A program made the position numbers and the translations under genes. Shown here piece after piece: positions 34,716 through 42,801 of a stretch of 64,000 bases of DNA. Position 1 is the first letter of the stretch. Every line of letters starts with the position of its first letter. This DNA is from Leifsonia sp. CL147. GTDB lineage: Bacteria > Actinomycetota > Actinomycetes > Actinomycetales > Microbacteriaceae. The notes beneath the pieces were generated by a model that was not told the origin of the DNA, did not search any database, and saw nothing but the letters and a program-made list of their open reading frames with translations. The stretch lies in assembly GCF_900114565.1 (NCBI RefSeq), contig NZ_FOTM01000015.1, positions 17,360 to 81,359 on the forward strand. Reading direction: 5' to 3'.

Positions 34716-37442
34716 GTGCGAGGTGGAGTAGCCAGGTGGAAGCGAGGACAGTCCTCCCACGGGGTCAAGCAAGCAGTCAACTACGCCTTCAGCGGTGTCT
34801 GTGACGCCACCCTCACCGCCAAGACCGCCGACGGTGTCATCGCCGCCGCTGGCTATGCCGACGCGATGATGACCCGGTACATCGTTGAGAACGGCGCCAT
34901 CCGTGACGACCTGCTCACCCGGGAACAGCTCAAAGCCTGGGTTGACGGACTCGACCCGCTCACGGGGGAGCGCCGCGGGCGTGACCTTGAGTTCCCCGTT
35001 GCGGATCTGATTCTCGATGCGACGATCAACGCCCCGAAGTCGTTCTCGATCGCCGCCATGCTCGACCCCGACCTCGCCGCCGCTTATGAAGACCTCCAAG
35101 ACCGACTCCGCGACCGGATCATCAAGCTCTGGCAGTCCGAGCTCAACGCCCGCCGCGGCAAGGGCGGAGCCATTCGCGAAGACCTCGCCCGGATCGAAGT
35201 CGCCGAACTCCGCCACGAACGCTCCCGGTCCCTGGACCCCCACAAGCACCGCCACCTCTGGCTCAACGTCAAAGTCCAAGGCGTCGACGGCAAATGGTCC
35301 AACATCGACACTCGCGTCGCGTTGCGGTTCCAGAACGTGATCAACGCTGAAGGCGACCTCGCCTCCCGCACCGACCCGGCCTGGATCAATGCTCTCGCAG
35401 CTAAAGGGTTCACGCTCAACGACGACGGGGAGATCACCCAGCTACAGCATCTGGTGCGGCCCCTGTCGAAGCGGTCCGCGCAGATCGAAGCCAACAGGGC
35501 CATCCGCACCGCCTGGTGGAAGGAGCAGCACCTTGGCCAAGAGCCCTCTCACGATGTGATGAGCCAGATTGATCACTGGGCCTGGGCTGTCGGGCGGCCC
35601 AACAAACCGGGCGACCTGGACGAAGACGACTGGGCCGCGCTTGTCCGTGAAGAACTACAGACTGCCGACCCTGCGCTGGGCATGCCGCGTTCTCCTGCGC
35701 TGCTGTCCTCTGTCGCCGTCCAGGATCTCGACCTCGAGCTGCTGGCAGCTAAAGCCGTAGTCGATGCGGACGCGCGATCGACCGGCAGCGGTGGCCGCTT
35801 CAGCATCATGGATGTACAGGCCGGCGCCCTCCGCGCGATCGCCGCCAGCGGTGTTGTCGCCGATCGGGACGAACTCGCGAAGCTTGCCGAAGAAGTCGTG
35901 GCGTACTCGCACACGGTGGCCCTCATCTCCGAACTAGACGCCCCGAAGCACGTCAAACGCCTCATGGCGGTCTCCACCGCCACGCTGAAGGCCGGCCTCG
36001 CCCAAAAGGTCGACGCGCTCTCCGCACCCGGACAGATCCTGGACACGGATCTGATCGACGCGATCGGCCGCGCCATTGAGCCCGATCGGACCCTCGACGC
36101 CGCGCAACTCGACGGGGCAGCTGCAATCGCCGGCACCTCGCGCAACGTGGTAGTGTCCGGGCCGGCCGGCACCGGTAAGACCGCGATGCTGAAAGTTGCC
36201 GGAGCCGCTCTCCGGCGACGCGGCCGAAACATGATCATTGTCGCGCCCACCAAGAAGGCTTCTGCTGTCGCGGGTCGCGAAACTATGAGCGCTTCGTCAT
36301 CTCTCCACCAACTCCTCTACGACTACGGATGGCGGTGGTCGACCGCTGCGTCTGGCGCAACCCAGTGGCAGCGGCTCTCCATCGGCCAGAGTGACCCGAA
36401 ATCGGGCGGTATCTATCGCGGACCCCGAATTAGCATCAACCCTGGGGATCGCGTCGTCGTGGATGAAGCCGGCATGCTGGACCTTGAGGCTGCGTCCGCA
36501 CTGCTTGACGTCGTACGCGCAACCGGTGCCGGCGTGGCGCTCGTTGGCGATCAGCAACAAGCCCTGCCGGTCGGACACTCGGGTGCCATGGCGTTGTTCT
36601 GGCACCGGTCTTCGCGCCGCGTCGAGCTCACGAGTATCCACCGATTCAAGGATCCAGCTTGGTCCGAGCTCACGCTTCGGCTTCGCCAGCCCGACAGCGA
36701 GGACCAAACACGCGAGGTTGCTGAGGACCTCGTCGGAACCGGTCATGTCGTGCTGACGGATAGTGATGCCGCAGCGCGCGAAGCGATGGTCAACGGATGG
36801 TTCGAGGCCACCCGGCGGCACGAGACGATCGCGCTAGTGACGGCGACGCACTCTGAAGCGCAGGAGATCAGCGAAGCAATCCAGCGCCGCCGACTCGAAG
36901 TCGGGGCGATCCGCCCTGAGCGAGCATTTTCTGGACAATCGGGTCAGGCGATCTTCGTCGGCGACGTCGTTCAAACCCGACGCAACGACCGGGTTTCTGA
37001 CGTCCAGAACCGCCAGAACTGGGTCGTGAAGACCATCGGTGCGGACCACCTGGTCCTTGCGGCGAGCTCCGACACGACCGATCTGAGGAGGGTCAACCTC
37101 GACTACGCCGCGTCGCACATGCACCTCGCCTACGCCACAACGGTGTACGGAGTCCAGGGGGAGACGACCGACCGCGCCCTCGTCGGGCCGGGAGTCGACG
37201 CCGCAGGACTCTACGTTGGCCTCACTCGCGGGAAGCAGCACAACGCCGCCGTACTAGTCGCGCCGACGTCCGAGTCCGCCAAGGCCCAGCTGGTAGAGAC
37301 CATGCAACGCCAGCCGCTGGAAGAGACGATTGGGAAATCGCGAGCGGCAGCACGGGCCGAGCTAAAGCGAGCTGCCCAGAACCCAACAGGACCGGTCATC
37401 AATACGGCCGCCCGTGGACTAACAGCGGCCGGCCTCAAGTGA
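34716..37442 (+). CDS. MobF-family relaxase-helicase (TrwC/TraA-like)
   Basis: 908 residues from a GTG preceded by AGGGAGGGAGG. The N-terminal relaxase domain contains ATINAPKSFSIAAML and the HUH metal-binding motif DPHKHRHLWLNVKVQ (His176, His178, His180). The C-terminal RecD-like helicase has Walker A SGPAGTGKTAM (near residue 480), Walker B VVVDEAGMLDLE (near 582), the motif LVGDQQQALPVG, and the terminal motif HLAYATTVYGVQGETTDRALVG. It would nick oriT, stay bound to the 5' end and unwind the strand for transfer. At 908 residues it is shorter than many actinobacterial TraA proteins (over 1000); the N-terminal Tyr is likely Tyr23 (NYAF) but this is uncertain. No conjugation machinery is encoded nearby. 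Confidence 0.85.
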   Translation: MRGGVARWKRGQSSHGVKQAVNYAFSGVCDATLTAKTADGVIAAAGYADAMMTRYIVENGAIRDDLLTREQLKAWVDGLDPLTGERRGRDLEFPVADLILDATINAPKSFSIAAMLDPDLAAAYEDLQDRLRDRIIKLWQSELNARRGKGGAIREDLARIEVAELRHERSRSLDPHKHRHLWLNVKVQGVDGKWSNIDTRVALRFQNVINAEGDLASRTDPAWINALAAKGFTLNDDGEITQLQHLVRPLSKRSAQIEANRAIRTAWWKEQHLGQEPSHDVMSQIDHWAWAVGRPNKPGDLDEDDWAALVREELQTADPALGMPRSPALLSSVAVQDLDLELLAAKAVVDADARSTGSGGRFSIMDVQAGALRAIAASGVVADRDELAKLAEEVVAYSHTVALISELDAPKHVKRLMAVSTATLKAGLAQKVDALSAPGQILDTDLIDAIGRAIEPDRTLDAAQLDGAAAIAGTSRNVVVSGPAGTGKTAMLKVAGAALRRRGRNMIIVAPTKKASAVAGRETMSASSSLHQLLYDYGWRWSTAASGATQWQRLSIGQSDPKSGGIYRGPRISINPGDRVVVDEAGMLDLEAASALLDVVRATGAGVALVGDQQQALPVGHSGAMALFWHRSSRRVELTSIHRFKDPAWSELTLRLRQPDSEDQTREVAEDLVGTGHVVLTDSDAAAREAMVNGWFEATRRHETIALVTATHSEAQEISEAIQRRRLEVGAIRPERAFSGQSGQAIFVGDVVQTRRNDRVSDVQNRQNWVVKTIGADHLVLAASSDTTDLRRVNLDYAASHMHLAYATTVYGVQGETTDRALVGPGVDAAGLYVGLTRGKQHNAAVLVAPTSESAKAQLVETMQRQPLEETIGKSRAAARAELKRAAQNPTGPVINTAARGLTAAGLK

Positions 37443-37456
37443 TCGATCCGAAGTGG

Positions 37457-37867
37457 CTAACTGGCCAAACCCCTTGCGCGCCAATCGCGGCCGACCAAGT
37501 TGACTCCATCCAGAGTCCCACCCTCAGGATCGAAACCGAAGATTGCCATGCCGAGGTGATCAGCTCTATCGACCGCATGCGGGAGAGCGCCGTGGCGAAT
37601 GAAGATCAGCCCCCGGCGCCCATCTGCTGCGACAGTCCTCCCAGCTCGTTCGACGACGTCGAGTCCGAGGTTCCCTCGCTTGTTCTCGACCCAACCGAGA
37701 TAGCCAGACGAATACACGGCGCAGATCTGGCGCGATTCACCCGTTGCCACGACAGCGTCCGAAGCACCGAGGTAGCGCATCCACTCCCGGCAAAGCTCCA
37801 CGGCCTCGTCGTCGGTCGCTCCTCGCGGCCTTGGTTCAGGTGTCTCTCTCACACATCCAGAGTGCAC
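37457..37867 (-). CDS. Mrr-like restriction endonuclease domain protein, possibly degenerate
   Basis: 136 residues from a GTG. The core ELCREWMRYLGASDAVVATGESRQICAVYSSGYLGWVENKRGNLGLDVVERAGRTVAADGRRGLIFIRHG..AVDRADHLGMAIFGFDPEGGTLDGVN follows the layout of the actinobacterial Mrr-cat proteins (motif pattern: D-x(n)-Q/ExK, then an AxxxGxALFxxD strand). Here the strand has ENK in place of the usual QVK and the expected Asp before it is not clear, so the protein may be inactive. It converges with the relaxase gene, leaving only 14 bp. Confidence 0.45.
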   Translation of the reverse strand: MHSGCVRETPEPRPRGATDDEAVELCREWMRYLGASDAVVATGESRQICAVYSSGYLGWVENKRGNLGLDVVERAGRTVAADGRRGLIFIRHGALPHAVDRADHLGMAIFGFDPEGGTLDGVNLVGRDWRARGLAS

Positions 37868-37948
37868 CCATCCTCAGATGCTCGGCGACCCGCATCAAGA
37901 CCGCCCACGCGCGCCACCCTCGTCGGTGGCAAGAGTTAAGTTCTGCAA

Positions 37949-39112
37949 GTGGGAAGCATCGACGCTTACGAGTCGGCCAAGGGCCGGCGCTATCGTGTGC
38001 GCTGGCGCGACCCCGAGCATCAACAGCGCGAGAAGCGAGGGTTCCGCACAAAGCGTGAAGCGGAGCTCTATAACGCGACGGTCGAAGTAGCGATGATGAA
38101 GGGGACCTACTTCGAGGCGTCTCAATCCAAGATCACTGTCGGTGAGCTTGCCGAGGAATGGCTCGCCAACAAGGAGCAGGCCCTCAAACCCTCCAGCTTC
38201 TCCCCCATCCGCATCGCGTGGCGCGTCTATGTCGAGCCGCGTTGGGCCGCGACACCGATCGGCGCGATTCGCCCCTCCGCGGTGGAGAAGTGGATCCGAG
38301 AACTGAGCCAGGGCAAAGCCGTCACAGTGCGAGTCCGCGTAGGCAACGCCGGTAAGCCACGATCAGCTGGAGTCGTCCTTCGGGCCGTTGGGATCCTCGC
38401 CGGGATCCTCGATGTTGCGGTACGTGATGGCAGGATTCCGGCGAACCCGGCTCGGGGTGCGAGCAACCTTCCACGCAAGGGAACCAAGAAGCGTCGCCGG
38501 TACCTCACCAACGAGGAGGTCTTCCGCTTCGCACGAGCGGTGCCCGATGACAAGCGCAGCGTCCTCGTGTTGACACTGGCCTACACCGGCATCCGCTGGG
38601 GCGAAGCTGTCGCGCTCACCGTGAACGACATCGACCTCGACCGTTGCCGTCTCGCCATCCATCAGACTGCGACAGAAGTGGACGGGCTCATCCATGTCGG
38701 ACCGCCAAAAAGTTGGGAGGCTCGGTCCGTACCCTTCCCGGCGTTTCTGGCGCCTCGCCTCGAGGCGCTCATCGCTGGGAAGAAGGGGACCGAGCTCGTG
38801 TTCCCCGCCCGCGCCGGAGGATACCTTGCTCGACCAGACACCGCCTGGAACCGGCAATCCTGGTGGCTAACCGCTTTGCGCGATGCGGGGCTTGAGCACA
38901 TGACCCCACACGACCTCAAGCACACTGCCGCCAGCCTGGCCGTGAGTGCCGGCGCCAACGTCAAAGCCCTTCAGCGAATGCTCGGGCATAAATCGGCCGC
39001 GATGACACTGGATACCTACGCGGATCTCTTCGAAGATGACCTTGGCTCGGTGGCCGACCGACTCAACGAGAGGGTTCTTGCGGAGAGCGGAGGAAGCCTG
39101 TGGACCAACTGA
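37949..39112 (+). CDS. Tyrosine recombinase / integrase
   Basis: 387 residues from a GTG. An AP2-like arm-binding start (GSIDAYESAKGRRYRVRWRDPEHQQREKRGFRTKREAEL), a SAM-like core-binding domain (ITVGELAEEWLANKEQALKPSSF..), and a catalytic domain with Arg216 (GIRWGEA), Lys254 (PPKSWEARSVP), His321 (HDLKH), His347 (LGHKS) and Tyr357 (TLDTYADLF). The second Arg of the usual HxLRH motif is Lys324 here. This position is nearly always Arg in active enzymes, so activity may be altered, although close actinobacterial relatives may share the Lys. The gene sits 13.9 kb from the nearest element end, unlike typical integrases next to their att site, and 20 bp before the second XRE module. Confidence 0.88.
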   Translation: MGSIDAYESAKGRRYRVRWRDPEHQQREKRGFRTKREAELYNATVEVAMMKGTYFEASQSKITVGELAEEWLANKEQALKPSSFSPIRIAWRVYVEPRWAATPIGAIRPSAVEKWIRELSQGKAVTVRVRVGNAGKPRSAGVVLRAVGILAGILDVAVRDGRIPANPARGASNLPRKGTKKRRRYLTNEEVFRFARAVPDDKRSVLVLTLAYTGIRWGEAVALTVNDIDLDRCRLAIHQTATEVDGLIHVGPPKSWEARSVPFPAFLAPRLEALIAGKKGTELVFPARAGGYLARPDTAWNRQSWWLTALRDAGLEHMTPHDLKHTAASLAVSAGANVKALQRMLGHKSAAMTLDTYADLFEDDLGSVADRLNERVLAESGGSLWTN

Positions 39113-39131
39113 ACCTTGGTGGGGCCGAGCC

Positions 39132-39169
39132 GACTATACTGGATTGAGTATAGTCGCTAGGAGGTGATC
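39132..39169 (+). promoter_or_regulatory. Promoter/operator dyad and Shine-Dalgarno of XRE module, copy 2
   Basis: GACTATACT (39132-39140) and AGTATAGTC (39147-39155) are perfect 9-bp arms around GGATTG, overlapping the -10 TATACT. AGGAGGTGATC (39159-39169) complements the 16S 3' end. The dyad is more perfect than in copy 1, where only the inner six base pairs match, so the core recognised by the XRE protein is probably TATACT-N6-AGTATA. Confidence 0.65.
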
Positions 39170-39172
39170 GGC

Positions 39173-39748
39173 ATGGCATTCGCGGATCTCATTCACGCTG
39201 CGCGTGCGGTGTCCGGATATAGTCAGGCGGAGATCGCCGACCGGGCGGACACGTACCAACCGATCGTCTCTGCCGTGGAACGCGGCAAGAGAGACACCGG
39301 GGTCGCCTCCGCAGCGCACCTCGCGCGCGCTGCCGAGCACCGCCTCCTGCTCATACCAACTACACATCCGAGCGCTGTCGAAACGGCGGCGAGAATCGCG
39401 GACTCCCTGAAGGAAGGCAGCAGAGACGGCGCATTCCGGGCGCTTCTCGACCTCTCCGATGGGCTAGCCAAGGAAGCTCCCTTGGTCGTCGCCGCCCTCG
39501 TCGTCGCCGAGCCACGAAGCACTGGCAGCCGAGAGTGGGACGCTGCGTTGTCCGGAACTGTTGCGTACCAACTTCGCCAAGCGGGCCTCCCTGCTGCTAG
39601 ATGGACGAAGCAAGCGGTTACCGATGACCGTGACCTGCGAGCCCCGCACCTGCACCCTCTGGATGATGCGCCAGACGTCTCCCGCGTTCCGCCCGAGTTC
39701 CTGGAGCGCGGCATCCTGATCGAGGAGGGAACGCTGGCAAGTGTCTGA
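39173..39748 (+). CDS. XRE-family HTH protein, antitoxin-like (copy 2)
   Basis: 191 residues, the same length as copy 1 and nearly identical (for example AFADLIHAARAVSGYSQAEIADRADTYQPIVSAVERGKRDTG). The HTH is intact. The downstream nucleotidyltransferase frame starts 8 nt before its stop, as in copy 1, but that gene is frameshifted. With an intact regulator and conserved operator, this copy could still repress both promoters and could neutralise the copy 1 partner. It follows the integrase gene after 60 bp. Confidence 0.8.
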   Translation: MAFADLIHAARAVSGYSQAEIADRADTYQPIVSAVERGKRDTGVASAAHLARAAEHRLLLIPTTHPSAVETAARIADSLKEGSRDGAFRALLDLSDGLAKEAPLVVAALVVAEPRSTGSREWDAALSGTVAYQLRQAGLPAARWTKQAVTDDRDLRAPHLHPLDDAPDVSRVPPEFLERGILIEEGTLASV

Positions 39749-40341
39749 TCAAACTCCGGGGCTCGACCGCGAGTCACTCATTGCCGGACTGAACGATCTC
39801 ATCCAGCGAATACGGGCCGCGGAGATCGGGCCCGCTCGAATAAGTATCGTCGGCGGCGCCGCTCTCGCGCTCTCCCACGTGGACCGCCGACGGGACGGTC
39901 GACGTCGACGCGCGATTAGAACCACACGACGCACTCGTTCGTATCGCAGAGCGGGTAGCGGTCGAGCGGGATTGGCCTGCAGACTGGCTAAACTCGAACG
40001 CCTCTCAGCTCTTCCCTGACTGGGGCAAGTCCGTGGACTGGCGACCGCTCTACGACCGCGACGGCATCAGGGTAGAGGTAGCGCCGGCGGATGCGCTCCT
40101 CGCCATGAAACTCCGCGCCGCGATGAGCCGGCCCGGACGCGACACCGCCGACATCGTCAGCCTAGTCGCAGAGCTTGACATCGAAAGCGCCCACGACGCC
40201 GAATCTATCTTCTCGGCCTACTATCCTGGCGACGCGCTGAACGACCGTGTCTACGCACTCGTGGAACGTGCCGTGGCGCACCGCGCAGAATTCCAAGGCA
40301 CGACCCTTCCCGAACCGAAGTTGGATTCAAAGGCACCGTGA
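39741..40341 (+). pseudogene. Nucleotidyltransferase (copy 2), broken by a one-base insertion
   Basis: The first ~48 codons match copy 1 up to SIVGGAALALSHVDRR. Between 39888 and 39894 there are seven bases where copy 1 has six, so the frame is lost just before the catalytic TVDVD motif and ends at 40019. In the restored frame (from 39895) the sequence continues without any stop as TVDVDARLEPHDALVRIAER to the normal end at 40341. Only one lesion is seen, so the loss is recent or is a sequencing indel. The metal-binding Asp residues would be absent from the translated product. Confidence 0.85.
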
Positions 40342-40418
40342 CTCTTGGCGGTCTCGCGACCGTGCCGCTCCAAACGGACGGAAAGGTCGGCGCGAGCGGA
40401 ACTCCGACCAACGGCCCG

Positions 40419-40461
40419 CTAGCGCTCCGCCAGATCTCGCGAGAGCTCCTGAAGGACCATC
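40419..40461 (-). pseudogene. Relic of the 3' end of jetD
   Basis: On the minus strand the last codons read MVLQELSRDLAER-stop, aligning with SVLQELLEDLEER-stop at the end of the intact jetD (17872-17910). About 33 of 42 bases match. The relic stands at the same place relative to the nucleotidyltransferase gene as the real jetD. It shows that a Wadjet operon once followed this module copy too and was lost, leaving ~40 bp. Confidence 0.75.
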
Positions 40462-40700
40462 GAATTCGAACAACCGCTGCTCAGCTGCGCACCCTCGGGC
40501 CCGACCATCCCGACACCCCTGACACCCGCAACAACCTCGCCCACCGGCAAGGCCAGGCGGGAGACCTGGTCGGCGCCATCACCCAATTCGAGCACCTTCT
40601 GGCCGACCGACTGCGTGTTCTTGGACCCGACCACCCCGACACCCTGAGCACCCGCAGCAACCTCGCTTACTGGCGCGCCCGTGTGGGCGAGGTCGCCGTG
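40462..40700 (+). pseudogene. Fragment of a tetratricopeptide-repeat (TPR) protein
   Basis: The frame reads two 42-residue repeats, LRTLGPDHPDTPDTRNNLAHRQGQAGDLVGAITQFEHLL and LRVLGPDHPDTLSTRSNLAYWRARVGE, the TPR_12 type found at the end of NB-ARC/TPR actinobacterial regulators. There is no start or N-terminal domain, and the frame runs into the 3' end of the next (leftward) gene. It is a leftover of a larger gene, sitting exactly where the jetD relic stops. Confidence 0.7.
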
Positions 40701-40703
40701 GGC

Positions 40704-41375
40704 TTACTTGTTCTTTGCGAGCGAGTCGATATGGTTGAGCACGTGCTTGGTCGTCAGAGTGCCGATCGCGGCTCCGTCGGAGTTGGAGTTATTGACGATG
40801 GTGACGAGGTCTCCGCGCTGCCCGACGCTGTCGTAGGTCGGATCGCTGTCAGGTGACAGCTGTGTCGTCCACCCGAGAGCGCCGTGTACACCTGGCTTGA
40901 CCTCGGTGAAAGTTCCGGTGCCTTCGTTCTTCGAGCAGGACGCGATCATTTTCGTCACCGAAGCTATGACCTTGTCGGCTTCGGAGACGGACTTTGCGCG
41001 GAACAAAACCACTTGCTCGTCCCTGCCGTCGTACCCGACCTCCTGTAGCGCACCCGACTTGAATGTGCCCGCGCTGATAAGACTGCCGTTCAGCAGCCTC
41101 GCGCATTCGGCACCCAACGCGGAGGCGGCCCGGTCGAGCTGGCTGGCGTCCGGTGTTGCGGCTGCCGTCGGTACCGGCTCCGGCTCTGTTCGAACGGACC
41201 AGCTAACCCCGTGGTTGTAGGCGGCGTACTCCGCTGTCGTGGGAAGGATCTTCTCCAGTGGGGTGTGAGGCAATACTGACTTCGAGGCGGAAGCTGGTGC
41301 CACGGCGGAGCAGCCGGCGAGGCTGAGCAACGCGGCGAATGCGACGATGTAGAAGGTGCGTTTACGAGCTGGCAT
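40704..41375 (-). CDS. Lipoprotein with sensor-like extracellular domain
   Basis: 223 residues from the ATG at 41375. A signal peptide ends in LSLAGC (Cys 22). The mature part has ECARLLNGSLISAGTFKSGALQEVGYDGRDEQVVLFRAKSVSEADKVIASVTKMIASCSKN, whose two-cysteine and RAKSxxEADKVIxxV pattern resembles the PknH-type extracellular sensor domain of actinobacterial lipoproteins. The upstream-extended frame to 41756 is rejected because it reads an Arg/His-rich shadow. Last gene of the leftward envelope-protein cluster. Confidence 0.7.
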   Translation of the reverse strand: MPARKRTFYIVAFAALLSLAGCSAVAPASASKSVLPHTPLEKILPTTAEYAAYNHGVSWSVRTEPEPVPTAAATPDASQLDRAASALGAECARLLNGSLISAGTFKSGALQEVGYDGRDEQVVLFRAKSVSEADKVIASVTKMIASCSKNEGTGTFTEVKPGVHGALGWTTQLSPDSDPTYDSVGQRGDLVTIVNNSNSDGAAIGTLTTKHVLNHIDSLAKNK

Positions 41376-41461
41376 GACGGTCCTTTCGAGTCGGCGGACG
41401 GCGTTCACAGGCTCGGGAGAGGAAGCATCAGCTCCCGCTCCCCCAAAGGGCTCGCGCGGGG

Positions 41462-42556
41462 TTAGCGCCAGCCGGCGAGGACGGTGGTGTCGTCGATGCC
41501 GGTGGTTGTGTTGACGATCTGGGGTTGCCCACCCGCGAGGGGGACGGTGTAGAGGTGGCTGCCGTCGGCGGCGTGGGCGATGAAGGCGACGGTTTGTTTG
41601 TCGGGACTGATGACCGGTGATCGGACGGTGAAGCCGCTGACTTGTGGGGTGACGGCGCGGCCGTCGGAGCCCCAGTCCATGACGTTGATCTGGGCTTGCG
41701 GGAGCACGGTCGTGTCTGCCCAGATCTGTGCCGCGTCCTGGTCGACGCCGAGCCATGTCCCTGCGTCTACCCAGCTTTCGGCGCGGATTGATCCGACCCC
41801 TGGTGTGACGTTCTCTTCGTAGTGGTAGCCGCCTGGGTCTCGCGGTGTGATGGTCCCGTTTGGGGAGACCCAGTACCAGTACGGAGCACCGTCGCCGGTC
41901 TGGGGGACGTTGACGGGGGTCGGCTGGGTGGTGCCTGGGGCGGCGACGAAGAGTTTCCCGGCGCCGGTGTCCATACCGGAACCGGTGTACTGGGAGACGT
42001 AGAACGCGTCACCTGGTCCGAACATCGGGTTCCGGTACCCGGGGACGTTCGCGAACTGCCCTTGCTGGTAGAGGGAGCCGGTGACGTTGGTGAACTGGCC
42101 GTTGCTGTCGATCCATCCGGCGTTCATCAGCTTGGTGGCCGGGTCTGTTGTCGTGGCGACGACGCGGGTGAAGTCGTGGGAGAACATTGCGGCGACGACG
42201 TCTGGTGTCGGGTTCTCAGTCCGGACGAGGTCGGTGGACACCTGGGGGCCGGTGCCGTCGGTGACGGATCGGAAGCTGGCGTAGCTGCTGGTGGTGCCGG
42301 TGCTCGGGTCGATGGTGTTCACTTCGAGCGTCACCGCGCCGATGGTGGTGGTTGCTCCCATCACGGCGATGATCCCGCTGAGCTGCGGTTGCGTCGGTGT
42401 GGGTGTCGGCGCTGGAGCGTCCTGGGCAGCCGGCGGGTCGCTTGCGACGATTTTCGAGCTGGTGCCGTCGCCGGTTCGGTTGTTGACGCATCCGGCGAGG
42501 GCGACAGTCAGTGCCGCGGCCACGACTGCAGCTCTAAGCGCGACGTTAGATCTCAT
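41462..42556 (-). CDS. Lipoprotein with beta-propeller-like domain
   Basis: 364 residues. Lipobox VALAGC (Cys 23), a Pro/Thr linker (PAPTPTPTQPQ), then repeated strands with the style of TolB/WD40-like propellers: MFSHDFTRVVATTTD, NAGWIDSNGQFTNVTG, YWYWVSPNGTITPRDPGG, SPVISPDKQTVAFIAHAADGSHLYTVPLAGGQPQIV. The last follows the TolB pattern SPDxxxVAFxxxxDGxxxLYxVPLxGG. Likely an extracellular binding or structural protein. A 47-codon frame overlaps its start by 11 nt. Confidence 0.7.
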   Translation of the reverse strand: MRSNVALRAAVVAAALTVALAGCVNNRTGDGTSSKIVASDPPAAQDAPAPTPTPTQPQLSGIIAVMGATTTIGAVTLEVNTIDPSTGTTSSYASFRSVTDGTGPQVSTDLVRTENPTPDVVAAMFSHDFTRVVATTTDPATKLMNAGWIDSNGQFTNVTGSLYQQGQFANVPGYRNPMFGPGDAFYVSQYTGSGMDTGAGKLFVAAPGTTQPTPVNVPQTGDGAPYWYWVSPNGTITPRDPGGYHYEENVTPGVGSIRAESWVDAGTWLGVDQDAAQIWADTTVLPQAQINVMDWGSDGRAVTPQVSGFTVRSPVISPDKQTVAFIAHAADGSHLYTVPLAGGQPQIVNTTTGIDDTTVLAGWR

Positions 42557-42689
42557 GGTGTTGTCCCCCCTGCGCGAAACCGGTGGCGGACGATAGCCCC
42601 GTTGCTGAGTCTGTGTCCTGTATTAGCACCGCAACCGCCGGCACTGCAGCTGCAACGGCTGCTGCCTGTCCGCGCGTCTTTCGATTCAT
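42546..42689 (-). CDS. Possible 47-residue membrane peptide
   Basis: A short frame MNRKTRGQAAAVAAAVPAVA..., one hydrophobic segment with a basic N-terminus, ending in ATGFAQGGQHHEI. Its end overlaps the start of the lipoprotein gene at 42556, suggesting translational coupling. It fits the co-oriented cluster, but its small size makes the call uncertain. Confidence 0.3.
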   Translation of the reverse strand: MNRKTRGQAAAVAAAVPAVAVLIQDTDSATGLSSATGFAQGGQHHEI

Positions 42690-42801
42690 GAACGTCCAAT
42701 CTTCATCACTAGTTGCCGGATTGTTCCGTCTGCTTCGACGACCGACGAGTGCGGTGGCACGGCAATGGGCACGGGAGTCGATAGCCGTATGGTCGGGACC
42801 G

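Larger units (their letters stand above)
39132..40461. repeat. Long direct repeat, right copy (XRE/NTase module plus jetD relic)
   Basis: Matches 16591-17874 in order and orientation: promoter dyad, XRE gene, nucleotidyltransferase, 78-bp gap and then the last codons of jetD on the minus strand. Homology ends at about 40461. Confidence 0.85.

Noticed and set aside
38158..38355. Small frames inside the integrase gene as separate genes
   Set aside because: They are out-of-frame shadows of a complete integrase.
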